Shown here piece after piece: positions 23,630 through 30,926 of a stretch of DNA of 64,000 nucleotides (position 1 is the stretch's first letter; the number at the start of each line of letters is the position of its first letter). The stretch comes from Nocardia blacklockiae (GTDB lineage Bacteria > Actinomycetota > Actinomycetes > Mycobacteriales > Mycobacteriaceae). The stretch spans positions 40,505-104,504 of the forward strand of contig NZ_JADLRJ010000019.1 of NCBI RefSeq assembly GCF_015477355.1, in the 5' to 3' direction. Below the pieces are notes generated by a model. It did no database searches. It was not told the origin of the DNA and saw only the letters and a list, made by a program, of their open reading frames with translations. Both the position numbers and the translations under genes were made by a program.

Positions 23630-24382
23630 ATGGCCGAACGAGTGGCCGTAGTTTCCGGCGCCGCGCGCGGCATCGGCGCGGCGATCGCCGAACGCCTTGC
23701 CGCGGACGGCATGCGGGTCGGTGTGTTGGACCTGAACGCCGCGGACTGCGCCGACACCGTGCGGGCGATCGAGGACGCCGGCGGCCGGGCGGTCGCGCTC
23801 GGCGCGGACGTCTCCGACGAGGCGGCGGTGGCGGCCGCGGTCGAGGAGTTGGCGGACCGGCTGGGCGCACCGACCGTGGTGGTCAACAACGCCGGGATCC
23901 TGCGCGACAACCTGCTGTTCAAGATGAGCGTGGACGACTGGGACGCGGTCCTGGGCGTGCACCTGCGCGGCGCCTTCCTGCTGACCCGGGCGGTGCAGAA
24001 GTACATGGTCGACGCCAAGTGGGGCCGCATCGTGAACATGTCGAGCACCTCGGCGCTGGGCAATCGCGGGCAGGCCAACTACGCCGCGGCCAAGGCCGGC
24101 ATGCAGGGTTTCACCAAGACGCTGGCGTTCGAACTCGGCAAGTTCGGCATCACCGCCAACGCCATCGCGCCCGGCTTCATCGTGACGGACATGACCGCGG
24201 CCACCGCGGCGCGCGTCGGCGTCTCGTTCGAGGACTTCCAGCAGGCCAATGCCGCGCAGATCCCGGTGCAGCGGGTGGGCCGGCCGGAGGACATCGCGCA
24301 CACCGCCTCGTTCCTGGTCAGCGAGGGTGCGGGATTCGTTTCCGGTCAGGTGATCTACGTCGCGGGCGGGCCCAAGGACTGA
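23630..24382 (+). CDS. fabG: 3-oxoacyl-ACP reductase-like short-chain dehydrogenase
   Basis: 250 residues from ATG 23630 (GGAGGATGCCC before it). The Rossmann motif is S-G-A-A-R-G-I-G (8-15), then N-N-A-G-I near 85, Ser in N-M-S-S-T-S-A, and Y-A-A-A-K as the catalytic pair. All SDR catalytic residues are intact. It should reduce 3-oxoacyl thioesters or other carbonyls with NADPH. It is followed only eight bases later by the sugar ABC transporter operon, so co-transcription is likely. True substrate unknown; several FabG-like paralogues are usual in these genomes. Confidence 0.88.
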   Translation: MAERVAVVSGAARGIGAAIAERLAADGMRVGVLDLNAADCADTVRAIEDAGGRAVALGADVSDEAAVAAAVEELADRLGAPTVVVNNAGILRDNLLFKMSVDDWDAVLGVHLRGAFLLTRAVQKYMVDAKWGRIVNMSSTSALGNRGQANYAAAKAGMQGFTKTLAFELGKFGITANAIAPGFIVTDMTAATAARVGVSFEDFQQANAAQIPVQRVGRPEDIAHTASFLVSEGAGFVSGQVIYVAGGPKD

Positions 24383-24389
24383 GCGTCGA

Positions 24390-25271
24390 GTGCTGTCGCG
24401 TCGCGTGAACCGGCGGGCGGCTCGTCGCGTCGTGACGAGTTACGCGCTGCTGCTGCCGAGCCTGGTGGGGGTCGGCTGCTTCCTGCTCCTGCCGATCGTG
24501 GTGGTGGCGTGGCTGAGCCTGCACAGCTGGAACCTGCTGGGCCCCATGGAGTTCGCGGGCCTGCGGAACTGGCGGTCGGTGCTGACCGATCCGGAATTCG
24601 GGCACGCCCTGCTGGTGACGCTGGCGCTCACCGCGCTCGTGGTGCCCGCGCAGACGGTGCTCGGCTTCGCGGTGGCGGCCCCGCTGGCCCGGCGGCGGGG
24701 CGGCGCGGCGCTGCGGGTGGTCTACGCGCTGCCGTGGATGTGCGCGCCGGTGGCGGTCGGGGTGGTGTGGCAGTGGGTGTTCGCGCCGTCCGGCGGCGCG
24801 CTGAACGCGGTGCTCGGGCGGCGCGTGGAATGGCTGGCGGAGCCCGCGCTGGCACTGCCGTCGGTCGCGGTGGTGAGCGTGTGGATGAATTTCGGTTACG
24901 TGGCGCTGTTCTTCGTCGCCGGCATCCGGGCGATACCGCGGGAACTGCTCGACGCCGGTGCGCTGGACGGCGCGACGGGCTGGCGGCGGATCCGGTGGCT
25001 GATCCTGCCGCTGCTGCGGCCCACCATGTTCTTCGTGCTCGTCACCGGCGTGCTCACCGCGTTCCAGACCTTCGACACCGTGTACGCCCTCACCCGGGGC
25101 GGCCCGGGCGACCGCACCGAGGTGGTGGCGATGCGGATGTTCACCGAGGCCTTCGACGCGGCGCGGCCGGGGCGGGCGGCGGTGATGGCGCTCGTGGTCT
25201 GCGCCGTGATGTTCGTGATCACGCTGGTGCAGCACCGGTACTTCCGGAACAGGACCACGTATGAGTACTGA
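24390..25271 (+). CDS. ABC sugar transporter permease (MalF/UgpA type)
   Basis: 293 residues from GTG 24390. Six membrane helices are visible, with N-terminal L-L-L-P-S-L-V-G-V-G-C-F-L-L-L-P-I. The EAA loop that docks on the ATPase is E-L-L-D-A-G-A-L-D-G-A-T-G-W-R-R-I-R, followed by I-L-P-L-L-R-P. Carbohydrate uptake 1 family. It overlaps the second permease by 11 bases and is followed by a solute-binding protein; no ATPase gene is present, so it probably uses a shared MsmK/UgpC-type ATPase. Confidence 0.9.
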   Translation: MLSRRVNRRAARRVVTSYALLLPSLVGVGCFLLLPIVVVAWLSLHSWNLLGPMEFAGLRNWRSVLTDPEFGHALLVTLALTALVVPAQTVLGFAVAAPLARRRGGAALRVVYALPWMCAPVAVGVVWQWVFAPSGGALNAVLGRRVEWLAEPALALPSVAVVSVWMNFGYVALFFVAGIRAIPRELLDAGALDGATGWRRIRWLILPLLRPTMFFVLVTGVLTAFQTFDTVYALTRGGPGDRTEVVAMRMFTEAFDAARPGRAAVMALVVCAVMFVITLVQHRYFRNRTTYEY

Positions 25272-26148
25272 GCGAACGGTACTCGGTACGGAATCGACAA
25301 GGCGGCGAACGGTTTCCGTCCGCGCCGTACCGAGAGCCGTCCGCACGGGCGCGGTCTATCTGGTACTGGTGGCGGGCGCGCTGCTGACCGTCGCGCCACT
25401 GGTGCTCAGTGCCCTGACCGCGGTGAAGACACCGCACCAGTTCGCCGCCGAATCGCCGCTCGCCGCACCGGATCCCGTGACGGCGGACAACTTCCGCACC
25501 GTCCTCGACCAGGGCGGGGTGGGCCGGGCCGTGGTGGTGACCGCGCTGATGACCGTGTTCGTGACCGGCGGCCAACTGATTACGTCGATCCTGGCCGCAT
25601 ATGCCTTCGCGCGCACCGAGTTTCCCGGTCGCGAGCCGCTGTTCTGGGTCTACCTGGGCACCATGATGGTGCCGCCCGTGGTCACGCTGATCCCGCTGTA
25701 TCTGATGTTCGCGAAACTCGGCTGGCTCAATACGTTCTGGGCGCTGGTGCTGCCGTTCGTATTCGGCTCGCCGTACGCGATCTTCCTGCTGCGCCAGTAC
25801 TTTCGCACCATCCCGGAGGAATTGCTCGGCGCGGCGCGGCTGGACGGCGCGCACACCGCCGACCTCCTGGTGCACGTCGTGGTGCCGATGAGCCGGCCGA
25901 TTCTGGCCACGCTCACCCTAATCACGATCGTCACGCAGTGGAACAACTTCATGTGGCCGCTGGTCGCCGCGAGCGGGCCCACCTGGCAGGTGCTGACCGT
26001 GGCGACGGCCGACCTGCGCACCCGATACAACGCGCAGTGGACGCTGGTGCTGGCCGCGACGACGCTGGCCATCGTGCCGCTGGTGGTGCTGTTCCTGGTG
26101 TTCCAGCGGCAGGTGCTGCGGTCGATCACGGGGACGGGGCTGAAGTGA
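25261..26148 (+). CDS. ABC sugar transporter permease (MalG/UgpE type)
   Basis: 295 residues. The N-terminal helix is V-Y-L-V-L-V-A-G-A-L-L-T-V-A-P-L-V-L-S and the EAA loop is E-L-L-G-A-A-R-L-D-G-A-H-T-A-D-L-L, followed by V-V-P-M-S-R-P. W-N-N-F-M-W-P-L near residue 225 is typical of MalG partners. It overlaps the upstream permease by 11 bases and the solute-binding gene by a GTGA, so the three are one translationally coupled operon. Substrate unknown; gene content suggests a sugar or glycerophosphodiester. Confidence 0.9.
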   Translation: MSTERTVLGTESTRRRTVSVRAVPRAVRTGAVYLVLVAGALLTVAPLVLSALTAVKTPHQFAAESPLAAPDPVTADNFRTVLDQGGVGRAVVVTALMTVFVTGGQLITSILAAYAFARTEFPGREPLFWVYLGTMMVPPVVTLIPLYLMFAKLGWLNTFWALVLPFVFGSPYAIFLLRQYFRTIPEELLGAARLDGAHTADLLVHVVVPMSRPILATLTLITIVTQWNNFMWPLVAASGPTWQVLTVATADLRTRYNAQWTLVLAATTLAIVPLVVLFLVFQRQVLRSITGTGLK

Positions 26149-27413
26149 AGACCTCGACCCGGGTGCTGCTCGGCCTCGCACTGAGCGCGGTGCTGCTGGT
26201 CGCGGCGGCGCTGTGGCTGGGCCGCACCGGCGACGGCACGGGGCGCACGGTGCTGCGGCTGCGCGTGTGGGACGAGCAGTTCGTGCCCGCGTACCGGGAC
26301 TCGCTGGCCGCCTTCGAGCAGGCCAACCCGGATCTCGAGGTGCGGATCACGGTGGTGCCGTGGGCTTCCTATCAGCAGAAGCTGCGGTTGGACGTGGCCG
26401 GCGGCACCGCCGACGACCTGTTCTGGACGAATCTGTACGAGGACTACGCCGATGCTGGTCGCCTGGTCGACATCGGCGAAGCGCTCGGCCCCGAGGCGGC
26501 ACGGGACTGGGACCCCGCGGCCGTCGCTCAGTACACCCGCGGCGGAAAGCTCTGGGCCGTACCGCAATTCGTCGACGGCGGCACGGCGGTGTTCTACAAC
26601 CGCGACCTGCTCGCGGCGGCGCGCGTGGACCCGGCCGAACTGGCGGACGCGCGCTGGGGGTCCGGCGGCGACGACACCTTCCGGCCGCTGCTGCGCCGGC
26701 TCGCGGCCGTCGCGCCGTGGGCCTACAACGCGGCCGCGGACTTCCAATCCGTCGAGCTGCCGTACCTGGGTTCGGCCGGCGGGCAGTTCCAGCGCGACGA
26801 CCGCTTCGTCTTCGACAGCCCGGCGGGCGTCGAGGCGTTCGGGTATCTCACGCGCCTGATCGCCGACGGGCTCGCACCCTCGGCCGCGGAGACGAAGACC
26901 GACGGCGACTTCGCGAAAAACGCGTTCCTGCAAGGGAAGCTGGCGCTGTTCCAGTCGGGGACCTTCAATCTCGCGCAGATCGCGCGGGAGGCGAATTTCG
27001 GGTGGGGGATCGCGCTGCTGCCCGCCGGGCCGCACGGGCGGGTGAGTACGAACAACGCGATCGGGGTCGCGGGCAACGCGGGCAGCGCGCACCCCGAGGC
27101 CGTGCGCCGAGTGCTGGCCTGGCTGGGGAGCGCCGCGGGGAACCGCTATCTGGTGCGGGACGGCGCCACCATCTCCGCGGTGGTCGAGAACCAGCGGATC
27201 TACCGAGAATACTGGGCCGCCAAGGGAATCGACGTCTCCCCGTTCTTCGAGGTGCTGCGCGGGGCGCGCATCGCCTCGGGCGGCGGGGCGGGATTCACCG
27301 CGGCGCTCGAGGCCATTCAGAGCGTGTTCGGCGAGATGTTCCTCGGCCGCATCCCCGTGCCGGAAGCGCTCGCCCGGGCGCGCGCCGCCGGGGACGCCGC
27401 CGCCGCGCGCTAG
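26145..27413 (+). CDS. Extracellular solute-binding protein of the sugar ABC importer
   Basis: 422 residues from GTG 26145 (GTGA overlap). An N-terminal hydrophobic segment (V-L-L-G-L-A-L-S-A-V-L-L-V-A-A-A-L-W) lacks any Cys, so it is a signal anchor rather than a lipoprotein peptide, which is unusual for Gram-positive solute-binding proteins. The mature part follows the SBP_bac family: R-V-W-D-E, A-F-E-Q-A-N-P-D-L-E-V, Q-K-L-R-L-D-V-A-G-G-T-A-D-D-L-F, G-G-T-A-V-F-Y-N-R-D-L, and F-L-Q-G-K-L-A-L-F-Q-S-G-T. It should deliver substrate to the two permeases. Confidence 0.87.
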   Translation: MKTSTRVLLGLALSAVLLVAAALWLGRTGDGTGRTVLRLRVWDEQFVPAYRDSLAAFEQANPDLEVRITVVPWASYQQKLRLDVAGGTADDLFWTNLYEDYADAGRLVDIGEALGPEAARDWDPAAVAQYTRGGKLWAVPQFVDGGTAVFYNRDLLAAARVDPAELADARWGSGGDDTFRPLLRRLAAVAPWAYNAAADFQSVELPYLGSAGGQFQRDDRFVFDSPAGVEAFGYLTRLIADGLAPSAAETKTDGDFAKNAFLQGKLALFQSGTFNLAQIAREANFGWGIALLPAGPHGRVSTNNAIGVAGNAGSAHPEAVRRVLAWLGSAAGNRYLVRDGATISAVVENQRIYREYWAAKGIDVSPFFEVLRGARIASGGGAGFTAALEAIQSVFGEMFLGRIPVPEALARARAAGDAAAAR

Positions 27414-27417
27414 GCGC

Positions 27418-28344
27418 TCAGATCCCGCTGATGTCGACCAGGGGAGTGCGGGGCCCGAACTTGGGTTTGCGGGCCTGGCCCGAGATCTCGAGCAGGCGGA
27501 CGGCCCGATAGCGGTGCGGGCGTAGGGGTTCGAGATATTCGACCATGGCGTCGTCGTCGAGAGGCCGTCCGAGCAGGGTCCAGCCGACGATGGCGGCCAG
27601 GTGGTAGTCGCCGACCGACAGCGCGTCCGGATCGCCGAAGGCGCGCTGCGCGATCTCCGCGGCGGTCCACACACCGATCCCCGGCACCGCGCGCAGCCGG
27701 CGCGCCGCCGCCGCGTGGTCCATCGCCGCCGCCTCCTCGAGCTTGCTCGCCATCCGGGCGGCCAGCACGATCGTCTTGGCGCGCTGCGGATCGACATTGG
27801 CGCGGTGGTAGGTCCACGACGGGAGGAAGCGCCAGGTCTCGGCGTCCGGGGGCACCCGCATGGGCACCGGGGTCGGGCCGGGTGCGGGTTCGCCGTGCCG
27901 CCACACCAGCTTTCGCCAGGAGGCCCGCGCGGAGATCGTGTGCACGCGCTGCTCGAGCACCGCGGGCACCAGCGCCTCGAAGACCAGCCCCGTGCGCAGC
28001 ATGCGCAGCCCGGGGAAGCGGCGGTGCGCCTCGGCGATCTTCGGGTGCTCCGGCGCGAAGCCGGTGACGTCCTCGTCGAGGCAGAGCAGGTGCGGCAGCC
28101 GGTCGAGGAATTCGGCCGCGCCCGGACCCCACGCGCGCGCCGCCACGGCGCACGGCCCCGCCTGGGCCAGCCGGTAGGTCACCACACCCGTCGGCATCCG
28201 CGAGGCGTGCCAGTGCGACCCGTCCGAGCCGACGTGGTGGCAGGGGTCGCCGGCGCCGCGCCGCAGCGGGACCACGGTAGCGGCCAGATCGATCGGACCG
28301 TCGGCGGTCACCGTGCGCGCCGCGCCGTCGATCCTCGTTGCCAC
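27418..28344 (-). CDS. DNA-3-methyladenine glycosylase family protein (AlkA-like)
   Basis: 308 residues from GTG 28344; the frame stays open 40 codons further, but that part looks non-coding. The helix-hairpin-helix/GPD motif is V-P-G-I-G-V-W-T-A-A-E-I-A-Q-R, followed by the Gly/Pro loop and Asp in S-V-G-D-Y-H-L, the catalytic Asp of the superfamily. The N-terminal part (R-R-G-A-G-D-P-C-H, S-H-W-H-A-S-R) matches the AlkA-like first domain. It should excise alkylated purines in base-excision repair. It is convergent with the ABC operon (4 bases). Confidence 0.87.
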   Translation of the reverse strand: MATRIDGAARTVTADGPIDLAATVVPLRRGAGDPCHHVGSDGSHWHASRMPTGVVTYRLAQAGPCAVAARAWGPGAAEFLDRLPHLLCLDEDVTGFAPEHPKIAEAHRRFPGLRMLRTGLVFEALVPAVLEQRVHTISARASWRKLVWRHGEPAPGPTPVPMRVPPDAETWRFLPSWTYHRANVDPQRAKTIVLAARMASKLEEAAAMDHAAAARRLRAVPGIGVWTAAEIAQRAFGDPDALSVGDYHLAAIVGWTLLGRPLDDDAMVEYLEPLRPHRYRAVRLLEISGQARKPKFGPRTPLVDISGI

Positions 28345-28494
28345 CGGGACATTGTGTCCCCGGCTCGGAACGGGCGCACCGCCGCCCCTGGACAACGGTG
28401 ACCAGTAGTTTGTAACGGGACTATCACGTCCGGCGATCTCGATACCGATTGTTGACGTCGGCAATCGGCCGGCATCGCCGCCACGGAGGTTTCC

Positions 28495-28599
28495 ATGGTC
28501 ACCAATGTCCTGAATTGGCTACTCAACGCCTGGGGTGGGGTATTCGCGGGCAGCTCCGGCTACCAGATCCCGCCGGGCACGCTGCCGTTCGGCAGCTGA
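28495..28599 (+). CDS. 34-residue hydrophobic peptide
   Basis: A 34-codon ORF starts at ATG 28495 with GGAGG five bases before it, an ideal ribosome site, and ends at TGA 28599. Positions 1-17 (M-V-T-N-V-L-N-W-L-L-N-A-W-G-G-V-F) are amphipathic or hydrophobic with two Trp. The end, S-S-G-Y-Q-I-P-P-G-T-L-P-F-G-S, is polar and Pro/Gly-rich. No Cys or signal cleavage motif. A hairpin terminator lies 15 bases downstream, and about 150 bases of promoter-capable DNA lie upstream, so it looks like a complete transcription unit. Function unknown. Confidence 0.6.
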   Translation: MVTNVLNWLLNAWGGVFAGSSGYQIPPGTLPFGS

Positions 28600-28613
28600 G
28601 CCAGGCACCGCCG

Positions 28614-28640
28614 CACCCGCCGCCGTTGTCGCGGCGGGTG
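28614..28640 (+). terminator. Hairpin terminator of the 34-codon gene
   Basis: CACCCGCCGC and GCGGCGGGTG form a perfect 10-bp stem around CGTTGTC, starting 15 bases after the small ORF and followed by TTCGTGG. The 240 bases beyond it, up to the TetR gene, show no gene. Confidence 0.65.
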
Positions 28641-28880
28641 TTCGTGGTGACTGTTCCTATTCCGTTGTGCGCCGCCACGACCGATATGGCGAAATGGCGT
28701 TGTGAGCCGCCACAGTTATAGGCAAGTTCACAGCAAACGGATATTCGAGACGCCGTCCGCTGCCGAAACCGGCGGGCGCGCAAGCGCGGTCGCGAGCCCG
28801 CTTTGTCTGATTCGCCGATGCCCTACGCTGCTGTTCCGGCCCCGGGCGATCTCCCGGGTCACGGGGAGAGCGGAGGATCG

Positions 28881-29495
28881 ATGTCGAGCGAAGACGCGCC
28901 GGGCACCCGGAAACGGGACGCGGCCGCCACCCGGGCCGCCCTCCTGACGGCCGCCCAGGAACTGTTCGCCGAACGCGGGTACGAGCGCGCCACCGTCCGC
29001 GACATCGCGGCCCGCGCGGGGGTGAACCAGGCCTTGCTGTTCCGCTATTTCGGCAGCAAGGAAGAACTGTTCCGGGCGGCGATCGCCGATCGCGGCCGCC
29101 GCGTGCTCGCGGACGGCCCGGTCGAGAGTCTGCTGGCCCGCCTGCTGGAGCGGGCGCTGGTGCCCGTCGACGCGGCGGCGGAGGGCTACTGGTTGCAGGC
29201 CGCGCTGCGGTCGAGCGGACACGACGAAGGCGCGTCGGTCATTCGCCGGGAACTCGGCGAGGAGTACCTCCGCGCGCTGTCCGAACTCACCGACGCGCCC
29301 GACGGCGCGCTGCGCGCCGACCTGCTGCTGGCGTGGCTGCTGGGCATCGGGCTGATGCGCTCGGTGCATCGCCGGGAACCACTGGCCGGCGCCGATCCCG
29401 CCGACGTGGCCCGCCATGTGCTGCGCGCCGCGCAAACCCTGCTGCCCGGAGTGGATACGAATTACCCGCCCGCGGAACGGGATTCGACCCGTTGA
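28881..29495 (+). CDS. TetR-family transcriptional regulator
   Basis: 204 residues from ATG 28881, preceded by GGAGGATCG. The helix-turn-helix (about 12-58) is T-R-A-A-L-L-T-A-A-Q-E-L-F-A-E-R-G-Y, V-R-D-I-A-A-R-A-G-V, A-L-L-F-R-Y-F-G-S-K-E-E-L-F. The C-terminal part is the variable ligand domain. It lies 87 bases before the P450 gene, and a strong 16-bp palindrome sits between them, so it probably represses the P450 and perhaps itself. Confidence 0.92.
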   Translation: MSSEDAPGTRKRDAAATRAALLTAAQELFAERGYERATVRDIAARAGVNQALLFRYFGSKEELFRAAIADRGRRVLADGPVESLLARLLERALVPVDAAAEGYWLQAALRSSGHDEGASVIRRELGEEYLRALSELTDAPDGALRADLLLAWLLGIGLMRSVHRREPLAGADPADVARHVLRAAQTLLPGVDTNYPPAERDSTR

Positions 29496-29526
29496 CGGGC
29501 ATTGTGACGTCCCTTACCTTGATTAA

Positions 29527-29542
29527 GTAAGCAATTGCTTAC
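29527..29542. promoter_or_regulatory. Perfect 16-bp palindrome, probable TetR operator
   Basis: GTAAGCAATTGCTTAC is an exact palindrome inside AT-rich DNA, 41 bases before the P450 ATG and 31 bases after the tetR stop. It has the look of a TetR-family operator covering a promoter (nearby TTGATTAAG). Binding by the adjacent TetR is inference. Confidence 0.7.
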
Positions 29543-29582
29543 ATCGGTGGCGCCGCCACCGGCGTCGGGGAAGGGAGACCGC

Positions 29583-30782
29583 ATGACCACGACCGAGGTG
29601 CGCCGATACCCGTTCGGCGAGCCCGTCCGACTCGACATGCACCCGTTGATGACGAAACTCCAACGCGAGGAACCGGTCTCGCGCGTCCGGTTGCCCTACG
29701 GCGGCGAGGGCTGGCTGGTCACCCGCTACGACGACGTCCGGCTGGTGCTCGCCGACCGGCGCTTCAGCCGGGCCGCGGCGGCCGGCCGCGAGGACGTGCC
29801 GCGCACCACGCCGGTCCCCGCCCGGACCGATTCGCTGCTGAGCATGGATCCGCCGGAGCACAGCCGGCTGCGCAAGCTGGTCGCCAAGGCGTTCACCGGC
29901 CGCCGGGTCGAGCAGCTGCGCCCGCGCACGCGCGAGATCGTCGACGAGCGGCTGGCCGCGCTGGCGCGGGCGGGCGCACCGGCCGATCTGGTCCAGCACT
30001 TCGCGCTGCCACTGCCGGTCACCGTGATCTGCGAAATGCTCGGCGTGCCGCCGCGCGACCAGCACCGGTTCCGGGAATTCTCCGACATGATGCTGTCCAC
30101 CACCGCCTACACCCGCGAGCAGATCACCGCGGGCCGCGCCGGTTTCGAGGCGTATCTGGCCGAGCTGGTGAGCGAGCGCCGCCGGCACCCGTCGGACGAC
30201 CTGCTCGGCGCGCTGGTCGCCGCGCGCGACGAGGACGACCGGCTCAGCGAGGTCGAGCTGGTCAACCTCGGCATCACGCTGCTGATCGCGGGGCACGAGA
30301 CGACCGCCAACCAGATCGCGAACTTCGTCTACCTGCTGCTGACCGAGCGCCGGTACTGGGAGCTGCTGCAGGTGCGCCCGGATCTGCTGCCCAGCGCGGT
30401 GGAGGAGCTGCTGCGGTTCGTGCAGCTGGGCGCGGGCGGCTCGTCGCCCCGGATCGCCACGGAGGACGTCGAACTGGGCGGGGTCACCGTGCGCGCCGGG
30501 GAGGCGGTGTTCGTCAACACCCCGACGGCCAATCGCGACGAGTCGGTCTTCGAACGGGCCGACGAACTGGACCTCACCCGCGCGCACAACCCGCACGTGG
30601 CCTTCGGGTACGGCGCCCACCACTGCCTCGGCGCCCAGCTGGCGCGGCTGGAGTTGCGGATCGCGATCGGCGCGCTGCTGCAACGGTTCCCGTCGCTGCG
30701 CCTGGCGGTGCCGAGCGACGAGGTGCCGTGGAAGACCGGGCTGCTGGTGCGCGGGCCGGTCTCGCTTCCGGTGGCCTGGTAG
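29583..30782 (+). CDS. Cytochrome P450
   Basis: 399 residues from ATG 29583 (AAGGGAG before it). The I-helix oxygen motif is A-G-H-E-T-T-A (236-242), the E-x-x-R is Glu275 to Arg278, and the haem ligand is Cys348 in F-G-Y-G-A-H-H-C-L-G. The layout is that of soluble actinobacterial P450s (CYP105/107-like) working with ferredoxin partners that are not encoded here. Substrate unknown. Its likely control is the palindrome just upstream and the TetR before it. Confidence 0.95.
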   Translation: MTTTEVRRYPFGEPVRLDMHPLMTKLQREEPVSRVRLPYGGEGWLVTRYDDVRLVLADRRFSRAAAAGREDVPRTTPVPARTDSLLSMDPPEHSRLRKLVAKAFTGRRVEQLRPRTREIVDERLAALARAGAPADLVQHFALPLPVTVICEMLGVPPRDQHRFREFSDMMLSTTAYTREQITAGRAGFEAYLAELVSERRRHPSDDLLGALVAARDEDDRLSEVELVNLGITLLIAGHETTANQIANFVYLLLTERRYWELLQVRPDLLPSAVEELLRFVQLGAGGSSPRIATEDVELGGVTVRAGEAVFVNTPTANRDESVFERADELDLTRAHNPHVAFGYGAHHCLGAQLARLELRIAIGALLQRFPSLRLAVPSDEVPWKTGLLVRGPVSLPVAW

Positions 30783-30857
30783 GGCGGCCGCCGACGGCCC
30801 GAGCCGGGCCCGATGTTCGCTGTCCGCGAACCGTATCCTGCCGCGGCATCGCTTGCT

Positions 30858-30873
30858 CTCAACCAATGTTGAG
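30858..30873. promoter_or_regulatory. MerR-type operator-like palindrome
   Basis: CTCAAC and GTTGAG are exact 6-bp arms around CAAT, within T-CTCAAC-CAAT-GTTGAG-G. This spacing and the CTCAAC/GTTGAG arms resemble sites of MerR/SoxR-family regulators. It lies 53 bases before the exporter ATG. No MerR gene is in the window near it. Confidence 0.45.
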
Positions 30874-30926
30874 GTCTTAATGTCGGTGCCCTCGGGTTGA
30901 CTGACCGGAGCGGAAGGAGTGGGCGG

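Noticed and set aside
28345-28464. N-terminal extension of the AlkA-like protein
   Set aside because: The extra 40 codons do not look coding and lie in the probable promoter region.
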